A stretch of DNA of 64,000 nt from Crithidia sp. LVH-60A (Eukaryota > Euglenozoa > Kinetoplastea > Trypanosomatida > Trypanosomatidae), in contig CP119672.1 of NCBI GenBank assembly GCA_030078075.1, forward strand, positions 744,001 through 808,000, given 5' to 3'. Shown piece by piece: positions 43,194-55,566 of this stretch. Each line of letters starts with the position of its first letter. Position 1 is the stretch's first letter. The position numbers were made by a program, and so were the translations under genes. The notes under the pieces are model-generated. The model had not been told where the DNA came from, did no database searches, and saw nothing but the letters and a program-made list of their open reading frames with translations.

Positions 43194-43626
43194 CTAGTAG
43201 CAGCCGCAGCCGCAGCCGCAGTTGTTGCCGCTGGACTTGTCGCTGCTGTACGTAGAAGCCCTGCGCGAGGCAGGTCACGGGGGCACAGAGGCAGCCCATC
43301 TTCTGCTCCGCCGTGCACACAACGTACAGCATGCCGTCGTCGGCCTGCTTGCACGCGTCGTGCAGCTCGCCGAGCGTCGTCTCCGCCGCAACGGCGCAGC
43401 CGGCAACGGACAGCGCCACCGGCTTCTTCGCGCTGACGCCGCTCAGCCCGCGCACGCCGGCACCAAGCTGCGCAACCGTCGCGTCGCGCGGCAGCACGCT
43501 GAAGTGCACCTTGCCGCCCAGCGCGCTCTCCACCACAACCGGCACGCCGCTCGCCTTCTCCGCCAGCAGGCTGGCGCACTTCGCCACGCGCTCCTCCACA
43601 GAGGTCGACGACACGTAGGCGGACAT
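43194..43626 (-). CDS. ATG8-like: g30: ATG8-like precursor, D/E chimeric tail, frameshifted
   Basis: Intact core to Gly111. The tail starts as class E (C-L at 112-113), continues D-like (C-A-P-V-T-C-L-A-Q-G), then F-Y-V. One extra base at 43250-43252 throws the frame so that the Cys-Gly codons are read as Gln/Leu/Arg and the protein would stop at 43096 after 176 residues. The coordinates given run to the homologous stop at 43194. In that frame the end would read S-D-K-S-S-G-N-N and C-G repeats. The break lies at a D/E switch point, so it may be a scar of recombination. Confidence 0.75.
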
Positions 43627-44736
43627 GGTGCTTGAGAGAGCGGGTGTGTGTGTGTGTGGGATGATTTGGAAGTCGGGGTGGGATTTGGGGCTCGGTGTGA
43701 GAGGACTGGCTGGGGTGTTGGCAGGGGGAGTGCGCAGAGAAGTCTTTGCGTCGCGCAAACGTGCAGTTGCCCGGAAGCGCACAGCGGTGCACCAGGGACG
43801 GCGTGTGTGTGTGTGGGCGGGAGAGGGAGAGAGAGAGAGAAACGGGAGGGGCGGAAGGGGGCAGAGAGGTGAGAGCAAACACACGGAGAAGACGCACCAC
43901 ACAAGCTGTGCCGCACTCCACAAGAGGGGGCACAGTGGAAGCGCGTGGGGGACAAGCCGCAGTGCAGCCGCAGAAGGAGGAGCGTCCAGGCCGGGCCAAC
44001 CGTCCCACCCGCGGAGGCACAGCACACCGCCCACGCGCACGGCAGACAACTCGCGCAGTCGTCGCCCATGCAGTCCACGCCACGACGCACAGGCGCGTGG
44101 CCCAGTCGGCCTTGCTCCCTTTCGCTATGTCTTTCGTCTGTTTCACATCATCAAGCACCGGCTGCTGGGGAACGGCGCGGCGCAGGGCACGACGCGGACA
44201 CCTCCATCGAGTGTGTCCTCCGTTGTCGTGCCTCGCGGAGCACCGTCAGCGCCGTGACGGAGAGAAAGCACCGGATAAAGCTGCGCATCAGCGAGCCAGC
44301 ACAAATATAAATAAACATGAAATGAGAGAAGAAAGAAGCCGAAAAGCCGGGGGGCGAGAGCGGGGCAGCGCGGACGGCGTGACGGTAGGCGACACACGCC
44401 GCTGGTCAGTCCCGCGCACCACCGCTCCCGTCGACACCAGCGGTCTGTGCACACGTCGTTGATGCAGCGGAGGGCGTCAACGGCGGCTACAAGGAGAAAA
44501 TAAAAAGGAACAGCGGGGGGGAGAGAGGAAACAAAGACAGCTGCAGAGAATAAAATGAGATGTGCACACCCGGCTGCAGAACGGGTAGAAGAAGAAAAAT
44601 AGTAAAAAAAAAAGAATACCGGAGCACGTTGGCTCCCTTCATTTCTTGAGCGTGATCGAGTCAGACACGCCGGTTCTTGCGGACGCGAGCAGCTCGGGTT
44701 GCACGCCCAGAGGCGCCGCTCTTTGGCATGTGACGC

Positions 44737-45170
44737 CTAGTAGCAGCCGCAGCCGCAGCCGCAGTTGTTGCCGCTGGAGGTGTTCTTTCACTGACGTAGG
44801 CTCCCTGCGCGAGGCAGGTCACGGGGGCACAGAGGAAGCCCATCTTCTGCTCCGCCGTGCACACAACGTACAGCATGCCGTCGTCGGCCTGCTTGCACGC
44901 GTCGTGCAGCTCGCCGAGCGTCGTCTCCGCCGCAACGGCGCAGCCGGCAACGGACAGCGCCACCGGCTTCTTCGCGCTGACGCCGCTCAGCCCGCGCACG
45001 CCGGCACCAAGCTGCGCAACCGTCGCGTCGCGCGGCAGCACGCTGAAGTGCACCTTGCCGCCCAGCGCGCTCTCCACCACAACCGGCACGCCGCTCGCCT
45101 TCTCCGCCAGCAGGCTGGCGCACTTCGCCACGCGCTCCTCCACAGAGGTCGACGACACGTAGGCGGACAT
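44737..45170 (-). CDS. ATG8-like: g31: ATG8-like precursor, class D, tail frameshifted
   Basis: Intact core and tail to A-Q-G-A-Y-V-S, then two extra bases (about 44787-44789, g-t-t-c-t-t-t-c-a-c for g-t-t-c-t-t-a-c) shift the frame. The actual reading frame stops at 44661 after 169 residues and loses the C-G-C-G end. The coordinates follow the homologous stop at 44737. The mature processed form would be unaffected. Confidence 0.76.
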
Positions 45171-46334
45171 GGTGCTTGAGAGAGCGGGTCTGTGTGTGTG
45201 TGTGTGTGGGATGATTTGGAAGTCGGGGTGGGATTTGGGGCTCGGTGTGAGAGGGCTGGCTGGGGTGTTGGCAGGGGGAGTGCGCAGAAAGGTCTTTGCG
45301 TCGCGCAAACGTGCAGTTGCCCGGAAGCGCACAGCGGTGCACCAGGGACGGCGTGTGTGTGTGGGCGGGAGAGGGAGGGAGAGAGAGAAACGGGAGGGGC
45401 GGAAGGGGGCAGAGAGGTGAGAGCAAACACACGGAGAAGACGCACCACACAAGCTGTGCCGCACTCCACAAGAGGGGGCACAGTGGAAGCGCGTGGGGGA
45501 CAAGCCGCAGTGCAGCCGCAGAAGGAGGAGCGTCCAGGCCGGGCCAACCGTCCCACCCGCGGAGGCACAGCACACCGCCCACGCGCACGGCAGACAACTC
45601 GCGCAGTCGTCGCCCATGCAGTCCACGCCACGACGCACAGGCGCGTGGCCCAGTCGGCCTTGCTCCCTTTCGCTATGTCTTTCGTCTGTTTCACATCATC
45701 AAGCACCGGCTGCTGGGGAACGGCGCGGCGCAGGGCACGACGCGGACACCTCCATCGAGTGTGTCCTCCGTTGTCGTGCCTCGCGGAGCACCGTCAGCGC
45801 CGTGACGGAGAGAAAGCACCGGATAAAGCTGCGCATCAGCGAGCCAGCACAAAATAAAAATAAACATGAAATGAGAGAAGAAAGAAGCCGAAAAGCCGGG
45901 GGCGAGAGCGGGGCAGCGCGGACGGCGTGACGGTAGGCGACACACGCCGCTGGTCAGTCCCGCGCACCACCGCTCCCGTCGACACCAGCGGTCTGTGCAC
46001 ACGTCGTTGATGCAGCGGAGGGCGTCAACGGCGGCTACAAGGAGAAAATAAAAAGAACAGCGGGGGGAGAGAGAGGAAACAAAGACAGCTGCAGAGAATA
46101 AAATGAGATGTGCACACCCGGCTGCAGAACGGGTAGAAGAAGAAAAATAGTAATAAAAAAAAGAATACCGGAGCACGTTGGCTCCCTTCATTTCTTGAGC
46201 GTGATCGAGTCAGACACGCCGGTTCTTGCGGACGCGAGCAGCTCGGGTTGCACGCCCAAAGGCGCCGCTCTTTGGCATGTGACGCCTAGTAGCAGCCGCA
46301 GCCGCAGCCGCAGTTGTTGCCGCTGGAGGTGTTC

Positions 46335-46718
46335 TTACTGACGTAGAGCTCCCTGCGCGAGGCAGGTCACGGGGGCACAGAGGAAGCCCATCTTCTGCTC
46401 CGCCGTGCACACAACGTACAGCATGCCGTCGTCGGCCTGCTTGCACGCGTCGTGCAGCTCGCCGAGCGTCGTCTCCGCCGCAACGGCGCAGCCGGCAACG
46501 GACAGCGCCACCGGCTTCTTCGCGCTGACGCCGCTCAGCCCGCGCACGCCGGCACCAAGCTGCGCAACCGTCGCGTCGCGCGGCAGCACGCTGAAGTGCA
46601 CCTTGCCGCCCAGCGCGCTCTCCACCACAACCGGCACGCCGCTCGCCTTCTCCGCCAGCAGGCTGGCGCACTTCGCCACGCGCTCCTCCACAGAGGTCGA
46701 CGACACGTAGGCGGACAT
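46335..46718 (-). CDS. ATG8-like: g32: ATG8-like precursor, class D, tail shortened by frameshift, 127 aa
   Basis: Intact core and Gly111. One extra base near 46346 (g-t-a-g-a-g-c for g-t-a-g-g-c) turns the tail into F-L-C-A-P-V-T-C-L-A-Q-G-A-L-R-Q with a stop at 46335, so the Cys-Gly end is lost but the protein stays a sensible length. The homologous stop of the full-length form lies at 46286. Confidence 0.8.
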   Translation of the reverse strand: MSAYVSSTSVEERVAKCASLLAEKASGVPVVVESALGGKVHFSVLPRDATVAQLGAGVRGLSGVSAKKPVALSVAGCAVAAETTLGELHDACKQADDGMLYVVCTAEQKMGFLCAPVTCLAQGALRQ

Positions 46719-47832
46719 GGTGCTTGAGAGAGCGGGTCTGTGTGTGTGTGTGTGTGGGATGATTTGGAAGTCGGGGTGGGATTTGGGGCTCGGTGTGAGA
46801 GGGCTGGCTGGGGTGTTGGCAGGGGGAGTGCGCAGAAAGGTCTTTGCGTCGCGCAAACGTGCAGTTGCCCGGAAGCGCACAGCGGTGCACCAGGGACGGC
46901 GTGTGTGTGTGGGCGGGAGAGGGAGGGAGAGAGAGAAACGGGAGGGGCGGAAGGGGGCAGAGAGGTGAGAGCAAACACACGGAGAAGACGCACCACACAA
47001 GCTGTGCCGCACTCCACAAGAGGGGGCACAGTGGAAGCGCGTGGGGGACAAGCCGCAGTGCAGCCGCAGAAGGAGGAGCGTCCAGGCCGGGCCAGCCGTC
47101 CCACCCGCGGAGGCACAGCACACCGCCCACGCGCACGGCAGACAACTTGCGCAGTCGTCGCCCATGCAGTCCACGCCACGACGCACAGGCGCGTGGCCCA
47201 GTCGGCCTTGCTCCCTTTCGCTATGTCTTTCGTCTGTTTCACATCATCAAGCACCGGCTGCTGGGGAACGGCGCGGCGCAGGGCACGACGCGGACACCTC
47301 TATCGAGTGTGTCCTCCGTTGTCGTGCCTCGCGGAGCACCGTCAGCGCCGTGACGGAGAGAAAGCACCGGATAAAGCTGCGCATCAGCGAGCCAGCACAT
47401 ATAAATAAACATGAAATGAGAGAAGAAAGAAGCCGAAAAGCCGGGGGGCGAGAGCGGGGCAGCGCGGACGGCGTGACGGTAGGCGACACACACGCCGCTG
47501 GTCAGTCCCGCGCACCACCGCTCCCGTCGACACCAGCGGTCTGTGCACACGTCGTTGATGCAGCGGAGGGCGTCAACGGCGGCTACAAGGAGAAAATAAA
47601 AAGAACAGCGGGGGGAGAGAGAGGAAACAAAGACAGCTGCAGAGAATAAAATGAGATGTGCACACCCGGCTGCAGAACGGGTAGAAGAAGAAAAATAGTA
47701 ATAAAAAAAGAATACTGGAGCACGTTGGCTCCCTTCATTTCTTGAGCGTGATCGAGTCAGACACGCCGGTTCTTGCGGACGCGAGCAGCTCGGGTTGCAC
47801 GCCCAAAGGCGCCGCTCTTTGGCATGTGACGC

Positions 47833-48264
47833 CTAGTAGCAGCCGCAGCCGCAGCCGCAGTTGTTGCCGCTGGAGGTGTTCTTACTGACGTAGGCTCCCT
47901 GCGCGAGGCAGGTCACGGGGGCACAGAGGAAGCCCATCTTCTGCTCCGCCGTGCACACAACGTACAGCATGCCGTCGTCGGCCTGCTTGCACGCGTCGTG
48001 CAGCTCGCCGAGCGTCGTCTCCGCCGCAACGGCGCAGCCGGCAACGGACAGCGCCACCGGCTTCTTCGCGCTGACGCCGCTCAGCCCGCGCACGCCGGCA
48101 CCAAGCTGCGCAACCGTCGCGTCGCGCGGCAGCACGCTGAAGTGCACCTTGCCGCCCAGCGCGCTCTCCACCACAACCGGCACGCCGCTCGCCTTCTCCG
48201 CCAGCAGGCTGGCGCACTTCGCCACGCGCTCCTCCACAGAGGTCGACGACACGTAGGCGGACAT
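47833..48264 (-). CDS. ATG8-like: g33: ATG8-like precursor, class D, 143 aa
   Basis: Ala115, Leu120, complete. Unit g33 shares g-a-a-t-a-c-t-g-g-a-g in the 3' flank (c-c-g-g-a-g elsewhere) with g34, suggesting that these two are recent duplicates. Confidence 0.85.
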   Translation of the reverse strand: MSAYVSSTSVEERVAKCASLLAEKASGVPVVVESALGGKVHFSVLPRDATVAQLGAGVRGLSGVSAKKPVALSVAGCAVAAETTLGELHDACKQADDGMLYVVCTAEQKMGFLCAPVTCLAQGAYVSKNTSSGNNCGCGCGCY

Positions 48265-49377
48265 GGTGCTTGAGAGAGCGGGTCTTGTGTGTGTGTGTGT
48301 GGGATGATTTGGAAGTCGGGGTGGGATTTGGGGCTCGGTGTGAGAGGGCTGGCTGGGGTGTTGGCAGGGGGAGTGCGCAGAAAGGTCTTTGCGTCGCGCA
48401 AACGTGCAGTTGCCCGGAAGCGCACAGCGGTGCACCAGGGACGGCGTGTGTGTGTGGGCGGGAGAGGGAGGGAGAGAGAGAAACGGGAGGGGCGGAAGGG
48501 GGCAGAGAGGTGAGAGCAAACACACGGAGAAGACGCACCACACAAGCTGTGCCGCACTCCACAAGAGGGGGCACAGTGGAAGCGCGTGGGGGACAAGCCG
48601 CAGTGCAGCCGCAGAAGGAGGAGCGTCCAGGCCGGGCCAGCCGTCCCACCCGCGGAGGCACAGCACACCGCCCACGCGCACGGCAGACAACTTGCGCAGT
48701 CGTCGCCCATGCAGTCCACGCCACGACGCACAGGCGCGTGGCCCAGTCGGCCTTGCTCCCTTTCGCTATGTCTTTCGTCTGTTTCACATCATCAAGCACC
48801 GGCTGCTGGGGAACGGCGCGGCGCAGGGCACGACGCGGACACCTCTATCGAGTGTGTCCTCCGTTGTCGTGCCTCGCGGAGCACCGTCAGCGCCGTGACG
48901 GAGAGAAAGCACCGGATAAAGCTGCGCATCAGCGAGCCAGCACATATAAATAAACATGAAATGAGAGAAGAAAGAAGCCGAAAAGCCGGGGGGCGAGAGC
49001 GGGGCAGCGCGGACGGCGTGACGGTAGGCGAACACACGCCGCTGGTCAGTCCCGCGCACCACCGCTCCCGTCGACACCAGCGGTCTGTGCACACGTCGTT
49101 GATGCAGCGGAGGGCGTCAACGGCGGCTACAAGGAGAAAATAAAAAGAACAGCGGGGGGAGAGAGAGGAAACAAAGACAGCTGCAGAGAATAAAATGAGA
49201 TGTGCACACCCGGCTGCAGAACGGGTAGAAGAAGAAAAATAGTAATAAAAAAAAGAATACTGGAGCACGTTGGCTCCCTTCATTTCTTGAGCGTGATCGA
49301 GTCAGACACGCCGGTTCTTGCGGACGCGAGCAGCTCGGGTTGCACGCCCAAAGGCGCCGCTCTTTGGCATGTGACGC

Positions 49378-49809
49378 CTAGTAGCAGCCGCAGCCGCAGC
49401 CGCAGTTGTTGCCGCTGGAGGTGTTCTTACTGACGTAGGCTCCCTGCGCGAGGCAGGTCACGGGGGCACAGAGGAAGCCCATCTTCTGCTCCGCCGTGCA
49501 CACAACGTACAGCATGCCGTCGTCGGCCTGCTTGCACGCGTCGTGCAGCTCGCCGAGCGTCGTCTCCGCCGCAACGGCGCAGCCGGCAACGGACAGCGCC
49601 ACCGGCTTCTTCGCGCTGACGCCGCTCAGCCCGCGCACGCCGGCACCAAGCTGCGCAACCGTCGCGTCGCGCGGCAGCACGCTGAAGTGCACCTTGCCGC
49701 CCAGCGCGCTCTCCACCACAACCGGCACGCCGCTCGCCTTCTCCGCCAGCAGGCTGGCGCACTTCGCCACGCGCTCCTCCACAGAGGTCGACGACACGTA
49801 GGCGGACAT
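49378..49809 (-). CDS. ATG8-like: g34: ATG8-like precursor, class D, 143 aa
   Basis: Protein identical to g33, with the same private 3'-flank variant. The g-t microsatellite beside the start is among the longest in the window. Confidence 0.85.
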   Translation of the reverse strand: MSAYVSSTSVEERVAKCASLLAEKASGVPVVVESALGGKVHFSVLPRDATVAQLGAGVRGLSGVSAKKPVALSVAGCAVAAETTLGELHDACKQADDGMLYVVCTAEQKMGFLCAPVTCLAQGAYVSKNTSSGNNCGCGCGCY

Positions 49810-50927
49810 GGTGCTTGAGAGAGCGGGTCTGTGTGTGTGTGTGTGTGTGGGATGATTTGGAAGTCGGGGTGGGATTTGGGGCTCGGTGTGGGAGGGCTGG
49901 CTGGGGTGTTGGCAGGGGGAGTGCGCAGAAAGGTCTTTGCGTCGCGCAAACGTGCAGTTGCCCGGAAGCGCACAGCGGTGCACCAGGGACGGCGTGTGTG
50001 TGTGTGGGCGGGAGAGGGAGGGAGAGAGAGAAACGGGAGGGGCGGAAGGGGGCAGAGAGGTGAGAGCAAACACACGGAGAAGACGCACCACACAAGCTGT
50101 GCCGCACTCCACAAGAGGGGGCACAGTGGAAGCGCGTGGGGGGACAAGCCGCAGTGCAGCCGCAGAAGGAGGAGCGTCCAGGCCGGGCCAGCCGTCCCAC
50201 CCGCGGAGGCACAGCACACCGCCCACGCGCACGGCAGACAACTTGCGCAGTCGTCGCCCATGCAGTCCACGCCACGACGCACAGGCGCGTGGCCCAGTCG
50301 GCCTTGCTCCCTTTCGCTATGTCTTTCGTCTGTTTCACATCATCAAGCACCGGCTGCTGGGGAACGGCGCGGCGCAGGGCACGACGCGGACACCTCTATC
50401 GAGTGTGTCCTCCGTTGTCGTGCCTCGCGGAGCACCGTCAGCGCCGTGACGGAGAGAAAGCACCGGATAAAGCTGCGCATCAGCGAGCCAGCACAATATA
50501 AATAAACATGAAATGAGAGAAGAAAGAAGCCGAAAAGCCGGGGGCGAGAGCGGGGCAGCGCGGACGGCGTGACGGTAGGCGACACACGCCGCTGGTCAGT
50601 CCCGCGCACCACCGCTCCCGTCGACACCAGCGGTCTGTGCACACGTCGTTGATGCAGCGGAGGGCGTCAACGGCGGCTACAAGGAGAAAATAAAAAGAAC
50701 AGCGGGGGGAGAGAGAGGAAACAAAGACAGCTGCAGAGAATAAAATGAGATGTGCACACCCGGCTGCAGAACGGGTAGAAGAAGAAAAATAGTAATAAAA
50801 AAAAGAATACCGGAGCACGTTGGCTCCCTTCATTTCTTGAGCGTGATCGAGTCAGACACGCCGGTTCTTGCGGACGCGAGCAGCTCGGGTTGCACGCCCA
50901 AAGGCGCCGCTCTTTGGCATGTGACGC

Positions 50928-51359
50928 CTAGTAGCAGCCGCAGCCGCAGCCGCAGTTGTTGCCGCTGGAGGTGTTCTTACTGACGTAGGCTCCCTGCGCA
51001 ATGCAGGTCACGGGGGCACAGAGGAAGCCCATCTTCTGCTCCGCCGTGCACACAACGTACAGCATGCCGTCGTCGGCCTGCTTGCACGCGTCGTGCAGCT
51101 CGCCGAGCGTCGTCTCCGCCGCAACGGCGCAGCCGGCAACGGACAGCGCCACCGGCTTCTTCGCGCTGACGCCGCTCAGCCCGCGCACGCCGGCACCAAG
51201 CTGCGCAACCGTCGCGTCGCGCGGCAGCACGCTGAAGTGCACCTTGCCGCCCAGCGCGCTCTCCACCACAACCGGCACGCCGCTCGCCTTCTCCGCCAGC
51301 AGGCTGGCGCACTTCGCCACGCGCTCCTCCACAGAGGTCGACGACACGTAGGCGGACAT
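50928..51359 (-). CDS. ATG8-like: g35: ATG8-like precursor, class D, 143 aa
   Basis: Ala115 with Ile120, as in g24-g26. The 5' flank is nearly identical to that of g34, so tail and flank have different histories. Confidence 0.85.
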   Translation of the reverse strand: MSAYVSSTSVEERVAKCASLLAEKASGVPVVVESALGGKVHFSVLPRDATVAQLGAGVRGLSGVSAKKPVALSVAGCAVAAETTLGELHDACKQADDGMLYVVCTAEQKMGFLCAPVTCIAQGAYVSKNTSSGNNCGCGCGCY

Positions 51360-52475
51360 GGTGCTTGAGAGAGCGGGTCTGTGTGTGTGTGTGTGTGTGG
51401 GATGATTTGGAAGTCGGGGTGGGATTTGGGGCTCGGTGTGGGAGGGCTGGCTGGGGTGTTGGCAGGGGGAGTGCGCAGAAAGGTCTTTGCGTCGCGCAAA
51501 CGTGCAGTTGCCCGGAAGCGCACAGCGGTGCACCAGGGACGGCGTGTGTGTGTGTGGGCGGGAGAGGGAGGGAGAGAGAGAAACGGGAGGGGCGGAAGGG
51601 GGCAGAGAGGTGAGAGCAAACACACGGAGAAGACGCACCACACAAGCTGTGCCGCACTCCACAAGAGGGGGCACAGTGGAAGCGCGTGGGGGGACAAGCC
51701 GCAGTGCAGCCGCAGAAGGAGGAGCGTCCAGGCCGGGCCAGCCGTCCCACCCGCGGAGGCACAGCACACCGCCCACGCGCACGGCAGACAACTCGCGCAG
51801 TCGTCGCCCATGCAGTCCACGCCACGACGCACAGGCGCGTGGCCCAGTCGGCCTTGCTCCCTTTCGCTATGTCTTTCGTCTGTTTCACATCATCAAGCAC
51901 CGGCTGCTGGGGAACGGCGCGGCGCAGGGCACGACGCGGACACCTCTATCGAGTGTGTCCTCCGTTGTCGTGCCTCGCGGAGCACCGTCAGCGCCGTGAC
52001 GGAGAGAAAGCACCGGATAAAGCTGCGCATCAGCGAGCCAGCACATATAAATAAACATGAAATGAGAGAAGAAAGAAGCCGAAAAGCCGGGGGGGCGAGA
52101 GCGGGGCAGCGCGGACGGCGTGGCGGTAGGACACACGCCGCTGGTCAGTCCCGCGCACCACCGCTCCCGTCGACACCAGCGGTCTGTGCACACGTCGTTG
52201 ATGCAGCGGAGGGCGTCAACGGCGGCTACAAGGAGAAAATAAAAAGGACAGCGGGGGAGAGAGAGGAAACAAAGACAGCTGCAGAGAATAAAATGAGATG
52301 TGCACACCCGGCTGCAGAACGGGTAGAAGAAGAAAAATAGTAATAAAAAAAAGAATACCGGAGCACGTTGGCTCCCTTCATTTCTTGAGCGTGATCGAGT
52401 CAGACACGCCGGTTCTTGCGGACGCGAGCAGCTCGGGTTGCACGCCCAGAGGCGCCGCTCTTTGGCATGTGACGC

Positions 52476-52907
52476 CTAGTAGCAGCCGCAGCCGCAGCCG
52501 CAGTTGTTGCCGCCGGAGGTGTTCTTACTGACGTAGGCTCCCTGCGCGAGGCAGGTCACGGGGGCACAGAGGAAGCCCATCTTCTGCTCCGCCGTGCACA
52601 CAACGTACAGCATGCCGTCGTCGGCCTGCTTGCACGCGTCGTGCAGCTCGCCGAGCGTCGTCTCCGCCGCAACGGCGCAGCCGGCAACGGACAGCGCCAC
52701 CGGCTTCTTCGCGCTGACGCCGCTCAGCCCGCGCACGCCGGCACCAAGCTGCGCAACCGTCGCGTCGCGCGGCAGCACGCTGAAGTGCACCTTGCCGCCC
52801 AGCGCGCTCTCCACCACAACCGGCACGCCGCTCGCCTTCTCCGCCAGCAGGCTGGCGCACTTCGCCACGCGCTCCTCCACAGAGGTCGACGACACGTAGG
52901 CGGACAT
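52476..52907 (-). CDS. ATG8-like: g36: ATG8-like precursor, class D, 143 aa, S132G
   Basis: Ala115, Leu120 and a tail change S132G (N-T-S-G-G-N-N) shared only with g37. The 5' spacer contains the A-run variant (a-c-a-c-a then an A run near 53585) typical of class E units. Confidence 0.85.
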   Translation of the reverse strand: MSAYVSSTSVEERVAKCASLLAEKASGVPVVVESALGGKVHFSVLPRDATVAQLGAGVRGLSGVSAKKPVALSVAGCAVAAETTLGELHDACKQADDGMLYVVCTAEQKMGFLCAPVTCLAQGAYVSKNTSGGNNCGCGCGCY

Positions 52908-54023
52908 GGTGCTTGAGAGAGCGGGTTGTGTGTGTGTGTGTGGGATGATTTGGGGGGTCGGGGTGGGATTTGGGGCTCGGTGTGAGAGGGCTGGCTGGGG
53001 TGTTGGCAGGGGGAGTGCGCAGAGAAGTCTTTGCGTCGCGCAAACGTGCAGTTGCCCGGAAGCGCACAGCGGTGCACCAGGGACGGCGTGTGTGTGTGGG
53101 CGGGAGAGGGAGGGAGAGAGAGAGAGAAAGGGGAGGGGCGGAAGGGGGCAGAGAGGTGAGAGCAAACACACGGAGAAGACGCACCACACAAACTGTGCCG
53201 CACTCCACAAGAGGGGGCACAGTGGAAGCGCGTGGGGGACAAGCCGCAGTGCAGCCGCAGAAGGAGGAGCGTCCAGGCCGGGCCAGCCGTCCCACCCGCG
53301 GAGGCACAGCACACCGCCCACGCGCACGGCAGACAACTCGCGCAGTCGTCGCCCATGCAGTCCACGCCACGACGCACAGGCGCGTGGCCCAGTCGGCCTT
53401 GCTCCCTTTCGCTATGTCTTTCGTCTGTTTCACATCATCAAGCACCGGCTGCTGCGGAACGGCGCGGCGCAGGGCACGACGCGGACACCTCTATCGAGTG
53501 TGTCCTCCGCTGTCGTGCCTCGCGGAGCACCGTCAGCGCCGTGACGGAGAGAAAGCACCGGATAAAGCTGCGCATCAGCGAGCCAACACAAAAAAAAAAA
53601 TAAACACGAAATGAGAGAAGAAAGGAGCCGAAAAGCCGGGGAGCAAGAGCGGGGCAGCGCGGACGGCGTGGCGGTAGGACACACGCCGCTGGTCAGTCCC
53701 GCGCACCACCGCTCCCGTCGACACCAGCGGTCTGTGCACACGTCGTTGATGCAGCGGAGGGCGTCAACGGCGGCTACAAGGAGAAAATAAAAAGGACAGC
53801 GGGGGAGAGAGAGGAAACAAAGACAGCTGCAGAGAATAAAATGAGATGTGCACACCCGGCTGCAGAACGGGTAGAAGAAGAAAAATAGTAATAAAAAAAA
53901 GAATACCGGAGCACGTTGGCTCCCTTCATTTCTTGAGCGTGATCGAGTCAGACACGCCGGTTCTTGCGGACGCGAGCAGCTCGGGTTGCACGCCCAGAGG
54001 CGCCGCTCTTTGGCATGTGACGC

Positions 54024-54455
54024 CTAGTAGCAGCCGCAGCCGCAGCCGCAGTTGTTGCCGCCGGAGGTGTTCTTACTGACGTAGGCTCCCTGCGCGAGGC
54101 AGGTCACGGGGGCACAGAGGAAGCCCATCTTCTGCTCCGCCGTGCACACAACGTACAGCATGCCGTCGTCGGCCTGCTTGCACGCGTCGTGCAGCTCGCC
54201 GAGCGTCGTCTCCGCCGCAACGGCGCAGCCGGCAACGGACAGCGCCACCGGCTTCTTCGCGCTGACGCCGCTCAGCCCGCGCACGCCGGCACCAAGCTGC
54301 GCAACCGTCGCGTCGCGCGGCAGCACGCTGAAGTGCACCTTGCCGCCCAGCGCGCTCTCCACCACAACCGGCACGCCGCTCGCCTTCTCCGCCAGCAGGC
54401 TGGCGCACTTCGCCACGCGCTCCTCCACAGAGGTCGACGACACGTAGGCGGACAT
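54024..54455 (-). CDS. ATG8-like: g37: ATG8-like precursor, class D, 143 aa, S132G
   Basis: Protein identical to g36. It is the last class D copy in the window. Its 5' spacer is E-like, so this unit marks the D to E boundary. Confidence 0.85.
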   Translation of the reverse strand: MSAYVSSTSVEERVAKCASLLAEKASGVPVVVESALGGKVHFSVLPRDATVAQLGAGVRGLSGVSAKKPVALSVAGCAVAAETTLGELHDACKQADDGMLYVVCTAEQKMGFLCAPVTCLAQGAYVSKNTSGGNNCGCGCGCY

Positions 54456-55566
54456 GGTGCTTGAGAGAGCGGGTCTGTGTGTGTGTGTGTGGGATGATTT
54501 GGAAGTCGGGGTGGGATTTGGGGCTCGGTGTGAGAGGGCTGGCTGGGGTGTTGGCAGGGGGAGTGCGCAGAAAGGTCTTTGCGTCGCGCAAACGTGCAGT
54601 TGCCCGGAAGCGCACAGCGGTGCACCAGGGACGGCGTGTGTGTGTGGGCGGGAGAGGGAGAGAGAGAGAGAAACGGGAGGGGCGGAAGGGGGCAGAGAGG
54701 TGAGAGCAAACACACGGAGAAGACGCACCACACAAGCTGTGCCGCACTCCACAAGAGGGGGCACAGTGGAAGCGCGTGGGGGACAAGCCGCAGTGCAGCC
54801 GCAGAAGGAGGAGCGTCCAGGCCGGGCCAGCCGTCCCACCCGCGGAGGCACAGCACACCGCCCACGCGCACGGCAGACAACTCGCGCAGTCGTCGCCCAT
54901 GCAGTCCACGCCACGACGCACAGGCGCGTGGCCCAGTCGGCCTTGCTCCCTTTCGCTATGTCTTTCGTCTGTTTCACATCATCAAGCACCGGCTGCTGGG
55001 GAACGGCGCGGCGCAGGGCACGACGCGGACACCTCTATCGAGTGTGTCCTCCGCTGTCGTGCCTCGCGGAGCACCGTCAGCGCCGTGACGGAGAGAAAGC
55101 ACCGGATAAAGCTGCGCATCAGCGAGCCAACACAAAAAAAAAAATAAACACGAAATGAGAGAAGAAAGGAGCCGAAAAGCCGGGGAGCAAGAGCGGGGCA
55201 GCGCGGACGGCGTGGCGGTAGGACACACGCCGCTGGTCAGTCCCGCGCACCACCGCTCCCGTCGACACCAGCGGTCTGTGCACACGTCGTTGATGCAGCG
55301 GAGGGCGTCAACGGCGGCTACAAGGAGAAAATAAAAAGGACAGCGGGGGAGAGAGAGAGAAAACAAAGACAGCTGCAGAGAATAAAATGAGATGTGCACA
55401 CCTGGCTGCAGAGCGGGTAGAAGGAATATGAGAAAAAAAAAAGAATACCGGAACACGTTGGCTCCCTTCATTTCTTGAGCGTGATCGAGTCAGACACGCC
55501 GGTTCTTGCGGACGCGAACAGCTCGGGTTGCACGCCCAGAGGCGCCGCTCTTTTGGCACGTGACGC

